A program made the position numbers and the translations under genes. Positions 1-5,415 of a stretch of 5,620 bases of DNA are shown here, piece after piece. Position 1 is the first letter of the stretch; each line of letters opens with the position of its first letter. Under the pieces are notes generated by a model, which saw only the letters and a list, made by a program, of their open reading frames with translations, was not told the origin of the DNA and ran no database searches. This DNA comes from Acidimicrobiia bacterium (GTDB taxonomy: Bacteria > Actinomycetota > Acidimicrobiia > Spongiisociales > UBA5794): the NCBI GenBank assembly GCA_030618675.1, contig JAUXCV010000121.1:1-5620 (forward strand), read 5' to 3'.

Positions 1-117
1 ATCGGCGTTGACCGCTTCGGTGAGTCCGGAACCATCCCCGATCTGTACGAGGCGATGGGCTTCCTCCCCGACCAGATCGTGAACTCCGCGTTGGTGGCCC
101 TGGCCGGTAGTCAGTAG
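1..117 (+). CDS. tkt: Transketolase, C-terminal end (partial, 5' end outside window)
   Basis: The first 38 codons are open in frame 1 and end at TAG 115-117. The translation begins IGVDRFGESG and continues with IPDLYEAMGF. This matches the C-terminal domain of transketolases, where a G-(V/I)-D-R-F-G-x-S motif is followed by a short amphipathic helix (LYEAMGF) close to the end of the protein. Transketolase is a thiamine-diphosphate enzyme that moves two-carbon ketol units between sugar phosphates in the pentose phosphate pathway (and the Calvin cycle where present). The thiamine-binding and catalytic regions lie upstream of the window and cannot be checked. The last residues, Gly-Ser-Gln, are encoded by the first unit of a heptanucleotide tandem repeat, and the stop codon is the start of the second unit, so the repeat appears to have set the present 3' end. 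The call rests on a short tail but the motif is distinctive. Confidence 0.85.
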   Translation: MGVDRFGESGTIPDLYEAMGFLPDQIVNSALVALAGSQ

Positions 118-156
118 TCAGTAGTCAGTAGTCAGTATCCCGTATCCCGTATCGGG
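108..156. repeat. Tandem heptanucleotide repeat tract, seven units
   Basis: Seven consecutive 7-bp units are all in phase and all start with TA: four exact copies of TAGTCAG (108-135), two of TATCCCG (136-149) and one TATCGGG (150-156). The tract begins inside the transketolase coding region and supplies its stop codon. Tandem heptamers of this kind (STRR-like) are known in intergenic regions of several bacterial groups, and their function is generally unknown. A change of unit sequence within one unbroken 7-bp phase is clear here. Confidence 0.9.
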
Positions 157-191
157 GATGGCTCCCCCCTGCTGGCGGCTCTTCTTCCTCG

Positions 192-239
192 GCTACTCCG
201 CTACTCCGCTACTCCGCTACTCCGCTACTGATCTACTGT
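192..239. repeat. Tandem octanucleotide repeat tract, four exact and two degenerate units
   Basis: Four exact copies of GCTACTCC (192-223) are followed by GCTACTGA (224-231) and TCTACTGT (232-239). The CTACT core of each unit is complementary to the AGTAG core created at the junctions of the upstream heptads (108-135). A transcript reading out of the transketolase gene could therefore fold the two tracts together into a long imperfect hairpin with several alternative registers. The complementarity is visible in the sequence; the folding is an inference. The whole gap between the transketolase stop and the permease start holds these repeats, a C-rich stretch at 154-170 with a weak GGGGA/TCCCC pairing, and no plausible gene. 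Confidence 0.85.
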
Positions 240-270
240 CCAAGATCTTCCTCTCGCAGCTCATCACTTC

Positions 271-288
271 CCACTACCGTCATAGTGG
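271..288. promoter_or_regulatory. Inverted repeat just upstream of the iron permease gene, possible operator
   Basis: CCACTA (271-276) and TAGTGG (283-288) form a perfect 6-bp inverted repeat with a 6-bp centre, ending 15 bp before the ATG at 304. A second perfect palindrome, TTGCGCAA, follows at 292-299 and overlaps the possible TTG start. The position suits a repressor site over the promoter or start of a metal-transport gene. It does not resemble the classic DtxR/IdeR or Fur box, so the regulator is unknown. A 6-bp arm can occur by chance, so confidence is low. Confidence 0.3.
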
Positions 289-303
289 TAATTGCGCAAC
301 GAG

Positions 304-1158
304 ATGGGAGCCGAAATCGTGTCCGCTTTCCTGGTGATGCTGCGCGAGGGGGTCGAGGCTGCGGTCATCATTGCCATCCTGCTCGCCTACCTCGATCGCA
401 TCGGACGGCGGTCGGAATCGCGGTGGGTCTGGGTCGGCACGATCGCAGCGATCCTCGTCTCGACAACCGTCGGAGTCGTTCTCTGGAACACGGTCGGCGG
501 TCTCGAAGGCGACGCGGAAGAACTCGTGGAGGGGGTCATAGCGTTCGTCGCCGTCGGCCTTCTCACGTGGATGATCTTCTGGATGGGTCACCAGGCACGG
601 CGTCTGAAGGACCACTTCCATACCCGGATCGACATTGCACTTGCAGCCGGAGGAGCGACCGGCCTCGCCGTGATCGCGTTCACCGCGGTCGTCAGGGAAG
701 GCATCGAATCGTCACTGTTCCTCATCTCTACCACCGTCGGAACCGACGCTTCATCGACGCAGATAGTCGGCGGATTACTCGGACTCGCGACGGCTGTGGC
801 GATCGGGGCCTTGTTCTACGCAGGAAGCAGCCGCATCGATCTCCGGGCGTTCTTCCGACTCACCGGAGTCCTCATCATCCTCTTCGCTGCAGGTCTGGTC
901 TCGAAGGGCGTGCATGAGTTCCAGGAACTCGCCTTGCTGCCGACGCTCAACGAACACATCTGGAACGTCGGACTCCTGGACCCTTCGACCAGTACCCCGG
1001 GAAGGTTCATGGGGAGCCTCTTCGGATGGACGCCCCGGCCGTCCCTGCTCATGGCCGTCGCATACGCCGCGTATCTCGTTCCGGTGCTCGTCGTATTCCT
1101 GGGGATGACCGCGCCTCCGGTTCGCCGTTCCGAACCGGAGAGGACCTCAGCCGTCTGA
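304..1158 (+). CDS. efeU: FTR1/EfeU-family iron permease
   Basis: A 284-residue integral membrane protein with about seven hydrophobic segments (roughly residues 5-27, 36-59, 69-90, 115-135, 147-168, 177-197 and 250-270). It carries the two FTR1 signature REGxE motifs: R14-E-G-V-E18 in the first segment and R131-E-G-I-E135 in the fourth. In EfeU and yeast Ftr1p these acidic motifs carry iron through the membrane. The length is close to E. coli EfeU (about 276 residues). The ATG at 304 is preferred because it gives an N-terminus that reaches the first REGxE motif after 13 residues, as in other bacterial members. A TTG at 292 would add four residues, and neither start has a clear Shine-Dalgarno sequence. 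No efeO or efeB partner lies next to it: the upstream neighbour is transketolase and the downstream one is convergent. The substrate could be ferrous iron or, less likely, another divalent metal. The 3' end overlaps the convergent SulP gene by 12 bp. Confidence 0.88.
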   Translation: MGAEIVSAFLVMLREGVEAAVIIAILLAYLDRIGRRSESRWVWVGTIAAILVSTTVGVVLWNTVGGLEGDAEELVEGVIAFVAVGLLTWMIFWMGHQARRLKDHFHTRIDIALAAGGATGLAVIAFTAVVREGIESSLFLISTTVGTDASSTQIVGGLLGLATAVAIGALFYAGSSRIDLRAFFRLTGVLIILFAAGLVSKGVHEFQELALLPTLNEHIWNVGLLDPSTSTPGRFMGSLFGWTPRPSLLMAVAYAAYLVPVLVVFLGMTAPPVRRSEPERTSAV

Positions 1159-2838
1159 CGAGGGATCGGCGTTGTCCCCACGATGCGCATCGACCCATTC
1201 GGTGGCATCCCGGTACGCCTGCTTGAAGGTCCTACCGACCCACTCATCCGATGTGTAGATGTTCTGCGAACCGACCACGCTGGTTACTCGCGCCACCGCC
1301 AACTGTTCATGGATGTTCTCGTCTGCCGAGACCAGCACCAGCTTGCTCTCTTGATCCCGGAGAATCTCGGCGTAGCGCAGCAGCACGTCCATGAACGTAG
1401 AACCAAGGTCGGTGCGCCCGCGGAGCCGTAGAACCACGACGGAGTTGTGGGTCTCGTCTGTGACGTTCGGGAGCTTCTCTTCGAAGATGGGGGCCGACGC
1501 GAAGAACAGACTCCCGTAGGGCTGCAGCAACACAACCTCGTCGGCCGGTACATCCTCGGGGGCGTCGACCTCGCGGAGATCTCCGTCCTCGTTGACCATC
1601 CAGCGCTTGATCACGATCTGGTTCGATTGCTTGATGATGTAGAGGATCATCGAGATACCGACACCGACGAGAACCGCGTACTGCAACGCGATCACCATCG
1701 TCAGGACGAAGGTGACACCCATGACGGTGGCCTGCATCCCACCGGTCTTCCACACCGCCTTGATGTCGGCAGGTTTCACCGTCCGGTAGCCCACCGTCAT
1801 CAGCAGACCGGCGAGCGCCGGCATGGCAATGTACCCGACGGCAGTTCCGAAAATGAGGATCACGATCGCCATCACGACGCCGGCGATCAGAAGAGCGAGG
1901 CGGCTCTTCGCTCCGGCGTTCTTGACGAGCGACGATGCCGACATGGATCCGCCGACCGGCATGCCCTGGAAGATCCCTGCAGCCACGTTCGCGGCCCCCT
2001 GACCGACGAAGTCCCGGGATGCGTCGGGATAGGTCCCGTCGGCGTTCGGGAAATTCGCCGAGATCCCTGCACCCTGCACCAGTCCGATGAACGCGAGAGA
2101 CAGGGCCGGGATGATGAGCACCGGAATGATCCCGAATTGGGGCATCATTGGAAGTGGGAGAGACCTGGGGATGTTGGCGATGTCATTGAGGATCGCCACG
2201 TCGGATCCGAGCAGCGCGGGTACCGCCGAGCCGATGATGATGGCGGCCACCATGCCGAGTGCCCCGAGTTTGGTGCGCTCCAGTATGAGGATCAGCCCGA
2301 TCGTGGCGACACCAACGGCGATGGTCGGCCAGTGCGCCTGTCCGAGATTCAGAAGCGTGTCGAAGGCTCGCAGAACGCGGTTCGCGCCTTGAGCCTCGTA
2401 TCCGGTGAAGCTATCCAACTGGCCGAGGATGATGTTGATGCCCACAGCGTTGATGAACCCGACCATCACCGCGTTCGATACGAAGCGGAGGATCGAACCG
2501 GCCTTCAGGAGACCGGCCGCGAGCATGACGATGCCGGTCAGGATCGATAGTGTGAACAGGGCCCGACCCGGGTCCTCGGCCGCATGAACGGCCCCGACGT
2601 CGGCTACGACGATCGCCATCGCACCGGTCGCCTGGACCGCCATGAACGACGAACTCGTGAAGAGGCCACCCGTGAAAGTTCCCACCATGTAGGCGTAGAG
2701 ACCGTACACCGGATTCACGCCGGCGAGGAGGCCACCGGCAAGACCATCGGGGACGCTCTCGACACCGAGCACCAGGCCCGCGACAGTGTCGTCTTTGAGG
2801 GTGTCCTTGCTGAACAGGGAGCGGATGTTCTTCAGCAT
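1147..2838 (-). CDS. SulP-family anion transporter with C-terminal STAS domain
   Basis: A 563-residue protein with a transmembrane domain (about residues 19-402, many hydrophobic segments) followed by a cytoplasmic STAS-like domain (about 430-545). This is the standard SulP/SLC26 layout and length. Family hallmarks include the N-terminal region ending LAGVNPVYGLY (38-48), matching the 'LAG-xPxYGLY' signature, and in the core the block around MPVGGSMSASS (293-303) followed by NAGAKSRLA, matching 'PvtGsfSRTavn-aGakT'. SulP proteins move sulfate, bicarbonate or other anions, often with sodium or protons; the sequence does not settle which. The first signature is atypical: VPDGLAGG replaces the usual 'iPqgMAYA', and the motif at 62-79 (SSSFMAVQATGAMAIVV) differs from the usual 'GPTA' form. 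In the STAS domain the usual D-S-(S/T)-G loop reads D477-L-G-S-T481. The ATG at 2838 has an AGGAG ribosome binding site 10 bp upstream. The gene is convergent with the iron permease and divergent from the VanW gene. Confidence 0.9.
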   Translation of the reverse strand: MLKNIRSLFSKDTLKDDTVAGLVLGVESVPDGLAGGLLAGVNPVYGLYAYMVGTFTGGLFTSSSFMAVQATGAMAIVVADVGAVHAAEDPGRALFTLSILTGIVMLAAGLLKAGSILRFVSNAVMVGFINAVGINIILGQLDSFTGYEAQGANRVLRAFDTLLNLGQAHWPTIAVGVATIGLILILERTKLGALGMVAAIIIGSAVPALLGSDVAILNDIANIPRSLPLPMMPQFGIIPVLIIPALSLAFIGLVQGAGISANFPNADGTYPDASRDFVGQGAANVAAGIFQGMPVGGSMSASSLVKNAGAKSRLALLIAGVVMAIVILIFGTAVGYIAMPALAGLLMTVGYRTVKPADIKAVWKTGGMQATVMGVTFVLTMVIALQYAVLVGVGISMILYIIKQSNQIVIKRWMVNEDGDLREVDAPEDVPADEVVLLQPYGSLFFASAPIFEEKLPNVTDETHNSVVVLRLRGRTDLGSTFMDVLLRYAEILRDQESKLVLVSADENIHEQLAVARVTSVVGSQNIYTSDEWVGRTFKQAYRDATEWVDAHRGDNADPSSDG

Positions 2839-2848
2839 CTGATGATCA

Positions 2849-2853
2849 CTCCT
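2849..2853 (-). promoter_or_regulatory. Ribosome binding site of the SulP gene
   Basis: CTCCT on the + strand reads AGGAG on the - strand, 10 bases before the ATG at 2838. It is the clearest Shine-Dalgarno sequence in the window and fixes the SulP start. Confidence 0.7.
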
Positions 2854-2895
2854 GCTCGAAAAAGGGCAGACATTGGGGTGGACGTCACCGCGGGC

Positions 2896-2901
2896 AGTGT
2901 A
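2896..2901 (-). promoter_or_regulatory. Possible -10 element for the SulP gene
   Basis: AGTGTA on the + strand reads TACACT on the - strand, a good match to the actinobacterial TANNNT -10 hexamer. Transcription starting about 7 bp downstream would give a leader of roughly 50 bases with the AGGAG site near its end. No recognisable TTGACA-like -35 stands 16-19 bp upstream, so this is tentative. Confidence 0.3.
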
Positions 2902-2975
2902 ACGGGCGTACGGAATCGGTCTCGGAGCGGTCCGATGGCTCCTTTGCAGACCGAACCTGATTCTCGGGACCGGGA

Positions 2976-2981
2976 TATGCT
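2976..2981 (+). promoter_or_regulatory. Possible -10 element for the VanW gene
   Basis: TATGCT fits TANNNT and lies in the divergent intergenic region. A transcript starting near 2988 would have a leader of about 50 bases to the GTG at 3041, or be nearly leaderless for the ATG at 2993. I see no convincing -35 partner. Between the two candidate -10 elements lies a small inverted repeat, TCGGA-GCGG-TCCGA (2922-2935), which could be a regulator site or chance. Confidence 0.3.
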
Positions 2982-3022
2982 CTGTTCTCTAGATGCATCC
3001 GGGAAATGACCCGACACGAACC

Positions 3023-3027
3023 GGAGG
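3023..3027 (+). promoter_or_regulatory. Probable ribosome binding site supporting the GTG 3041 start of the VanW gene
   Basis: GGAGG, continuing into a run of G to 3030, stands 10-13 bases before the in-frame GTG at 3041. The spacing is somewhat long. The alternative ATG at 2993 has no purine-rich sequence in front of it, so this site is the main reason for choosing 3041. Confidence 0.5.
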
Positions 3028-3040
3028 GGGTGCCGCGGTA

Positions 3041-4840
3041 GTGAAGACGAGCAGAACCCTCCTCTTCGTCGTTGTCCCGCTCCTGATCCTCATGCTCCCG
3101 CTCGCCGTGTATCTCACGGATCGGTCGGTGAACAGCGGAATCCTGCCGCGCAACGTTTCCATCGCCGGTATCGACGTTGCCCGCTTGCTGCCGAACGCGG
3201 CATTCACCGTCGTCCGCGCCTATGAGGATGACCTCCACGCCGAACCTTCCCTGTTCGTGGTGAACGGCAGGACCTTCGAACTGCACCCGGGCGACATCGG
3301 ATTGGTCGCCGACGTCGATTCGGCCATGACGGATGTCATCACGTCCAACGATCACGGCGTCTTTGCCGGACTCATCCCCTGGATCAAGAGTTTCTCCTCC
3401 AACACGGACATCCCGGTGATGGTTACGGTCGACGACCAGGCGATCGACGACTACCTCGAGCGGTGGGAGACCGAAGCCATCCGTACTCCGGCATTCGAAG
3501 GCGACATCGAGATCATCGATCGCAAGGTCCGGATCGAGTACCCGAACGCCGGCCTGCGCATCGACAGGGAAGCGGCCCACGCCGTCGTCCAGACGGCGCT
3601 CATCGTTGGACAACGCGACGCTCTGGAGATCCCGCTCATCGATCGTCCGCCGGTGTTCTCGGAGAACGATCTCGACGCCGCGGCGGCGACGATCGAGGAC
3701 CTGATCGATGGGCCCGTCACGCTTCACAATGCCGAGTACGATGCAACGCTCATCGTCCTCCCGTCTGAACTAGCGACAGCAGTGACGATCGACATCGTGA
3801 CCACGTCGCCGGCTCGTATCGACGTTGGCCTCGATCCCGACATCATCGCTACCACGCTCGAGTCGCGCCTTGCCGAATTCGAACAACCACCGGTCGAAGT
3901 TCAGATCGACACGAGCGTTGCTACCGGCCGGGTCTCGATCACCTATCCGGAGAACGGCACTCGCGTCGATATCGACGCCCTCACGGAGGAGTTGTACGAG
4001 GTCGCGCTCAGCGGAGGCCAAGGGAACCTCCCCATCGTGGCCGATGTCGAACCGCGGGTCACCGCCGAGCAGATCGAGGCATGGGGTCCACTCGGGTTGG
4101 TCTCGAGTTTCACGACAAGACACAAGCCGGGAGAACCCCGTGTGACGAACATCCAACTCATGGCCCGTACCGTCGATGATTCGATCGTGTGGCCGGGCGA
4201 GACGTTCTCGATCAACGATGAGGTCGGTCAACGCACCGAAGCCAAGGGCTACGTGCGCGACGGGGCGATCATCAACGGCGTGGTCTACTGCTGCGACCTG
4301 CCCACGAACGTCGGCGGTGGCGTCAGTCAGTTCGGAACGACCTTCTACAACGCCGTGTTCTTCGGCGGGTACGAGGACATCGAACACCGCCCGCACAGCA
4401 TCTACTTCTCCAAGTACCCGGAGGGACGCGAGGCGACACTCGGATTCCCCCACCCGGATGTCGTGTTCCGGAACGACTCCGACGCGCCGGTCATCATCAG
4501 GACCGCCTACACAGCGTCTTCGATCACCGTGTTGTTCTTCGGGAACAACGGCGGACTGAAGGTCGCTTCGGTGCTCTCCGACCGACGCGATTTCACCGAA
4601 CCCCGGGTGAGCTACGAGGAGAACGCCGAGCTCAGTCCCGGGACCGAGAAGGTCGTTTGGGAAGGAGCGGAAGGCTGGACCGTGACCGTGACCCGCGTGA
4701 TCACCTACCCCGACAGCACCGTTGATCGCGAACCGTTCACCTGGCGCTACCAGGGCAACGCCAAGAAGATCCAGATCTCATCGTGCTCGGCAGCGCCGGA
4801 TTCGGCCCGGTGCACGAAACCACCACCGCCGACGCCCTAG
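3041..4840 (+). CDS. Membrane-anchored VanW-family protein with YoaR-type peptidoglycan-binding-like repeats and G5-like tail
   Basis: A 599-residue protein, probably anchored by one N-terminal transmembrane helix (about residues 5-27) with the remainder outside the cell. The ectodomain shows repeated alpha/beta units of the kind found before VanW in B. subtilis YoaR (PG_binding_4-like), at about 38-106, 129-190 and 262-335. The VanW domain follows (about 354-505). It starts VSSFTTRH, includes PGETFSIN and GYVRDGAII, and has the motif G425-G-G-V-S-Q430 followed by TTFYNAVF and later HRPHSIY. In many VanW proteins the motif is GGGxCQ, so Ser replaces Cys here, while a Cys pair (YCC) sits just upstream. 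A G5-like segment (about 519-573, with LSPGTEKVVWEGAEGWTV) precedes a short Cys- and Pro-rich tail. VanW function is unproven; these architectures suggest work at peptidoglycan. The GTG start is chosen for its GGAGG and because codons 2993-3040 lack the strong G/C third-base bias seen after 3041. ATG 2993 would add 16 residues. Confidence 0.85.
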   Translation: MKTSRTLLFVVVPLLILMLPLAVYLTDRSVNSGILPRNVSIAGIDVARLLPNAAFTVVRAYEDDLHAEPSLFVVNGRTFELHPGDIGLVADVDSAMTDVITSNDHGVFAGLIPWIKSFSSNTDIPVMVTVDDQAIDDYLERWETEAIRTPAFEGDIEIIDRKVRIEYPNAGLRIDREAAHAVVQTALIVGQRDALEIPLIDRPPVFSENDLDAAAATIEDLIDGPVTLHNAEYDATLIVLPSELATAVTIDIVTTSPARIDVGLDPDIIATTLESRLAEFEQPPVEVQIDTSVATGRVSITYPENGTRVDIDALTEELYEVALSGGQGNLPIVADVEPRVTAEQIEAWGPLGLVSSFTTRHKPGEPRVTNIQLMARTVDDSIVWPGETFSINDEVGQRTEAKGYVRDGAIINGVVYCCDLPTNVGGGVSQFGTTFYNAVFFGGYEDIEHRPHSIYFSKYPEGREATLGFPHPDVVFRNDSDAPVIIRTAYTASSITVLFFGNNGGLKVASVLSDRRDFTEPRVSYEENAELSPGTEKVVWEGAEGWTVTVTRVITYPDSTVDREPFTWRYQGNAKKIQISSCSAAPDSARCTKPPPPTP

Positions 4841-4884
4841 TCCACACCACGCCGCGGCCCCGGGTGGCGGTAGCCTCTTCGCCC

Positions 4885-5415
4885 ATGGACATCGACCGGC
4901 TGTTGGTAGAGCGTTCGGAACACGACGGCTTTCTCGCCGAGCACTACAGCTCCCCTCTTCCGGAGGAGCACCGCTCCGATTTCGACGGTCTGGACTATTT
5001 CCCGCCCGACACCGCATGGGAGATGACCGGCGACTACCAACCGACCACACCCCGCAAGGTGCCGGTACCGTCCTCTGCGGGCATCGAGAGTTCCTACACG
5101 ATGCTCGGTGCCGTCGAGCTCGTGATCGGCGAATCGACCTATCGCCTGACGGTGCTCGACGACGGTGACGGCGGGGCGTTCATCCCGTTTCGAGATGGCA
5201 CGTCCGGTGTCGAGACGTACAGCGGAGGCCGGTACGTCGGGATCGCGGTCGAAAGTGCCGGAACGGTGACCGTCGACTTCAATACGGCCCAGAACCCCTG
5301 GTGCGTCTACGACGAGGAGTTCACGTGCCCGCTCCCGCCGGGCCAGAACTGGATCGACGAACCGGTCGGCGCCGGGGCCAAGGTGTACGAGCCACCGGCT
5401 CAGCCGACGAACTAG
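4885..5415 (+). CDS. DUF1684 family protein
   Basis: A 176-residue soluble protein without signal peptide or membrane segment. It carries the conserved blocks of DUF1684: an N-terminal helix (VERSEHDGFLAEHYSSPL, 8-25), a D-Y-F-P block (37-40), FIPFRDGTSGVETYSGGRY (99-117), DFNTAQNPWC (131-140) and CPLPPGQN (148-155), then a GAK near the end. The length is typical of the family. Biochemical function is not established. The ATG at 4885 is preferred over an upstream in-frame GTG at 4783, because the extra 34 residues would lie over the VanW gene and do not look like family sequence. Only a weak G-rich stretch (4863-4870) precedes the ATG. The 44-bp gap from the VanW stop, in the same direction and with no clear terminator, suggests co-transcription. 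The stop TAG (5413-5415) shares the tetranucleotide CTAG with the stop of the convergent gene. Confidence 0.85.
   Translation: MDIDRLLVERSEHDGFLAEHYSSPLPEEHRSDFDGLDYFPPDTAWEMTGDYQPTTPRKVPVPSSAGIESSYTMLGAVELVIGESTYRLTVLDDGDGGAFIPFRDGTSGVETYSGGRYVGIAVESAGTVTVDFNTAQNPWCVYDEEFTCPLPPGQNWIDEPVGAGAKVYEPPAQPTN

Noticed and set aside
154..167. GGGGA-TGGC-TCCCC as an intrinsic terminator of the transketolase gene
   Set aside because: The stem is only 5 bp and is not followed by a T run; too weak to annotate.
108..239. Possible CRISPR array
   Set aside because: The units are 7 and 8 bp in direct tandem with no spacers, and no cas genes are near.
285..917. Open frame on the + strand in another frame of the iron permease gene
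   Set aside because: Arg-rich product without motifs; the overlapping frame encodes both REGxE motifs of FTR1.
1447..2550. Long open frame on the + strand opposite the SulP gene (367 codons)
   Set aside because: It is rich in Asp, Arg, His and Gly with no recognisable fold, and is the antisense shadow expected from a high-GC membrane protein gene.
2885..3727. Long open frame on the - strand opposite the VanW gene (280 codons)
   Set aside because: It covers the VanW promoter and N-terminal region, has shadow-like Asp/Arg/Val composition and no known motif; the + strand protein has clear domains.
3770..4453. Open frame on the - strand opposite the VanW domain (227 codons)
   Set aside because: Low-complexity acidic/basic composition and complete overlap with the well-supported VanW coding sequence.
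3041..4840. VanW gene as a vancomycin resistance determinant
   Set aside because: VanW domains are widespread in bacteria without resistance, and no vanH, vanA/B, vanX, vanR or vanS genes are present.
4783..4884. Upstream GTG start for the DUF1684 gene
   Set aside because: It would overlap the VanW gene by 58 bp and add residues that do not fit the family; the ATG at 4885 begins right at the family's N-terminal helix.
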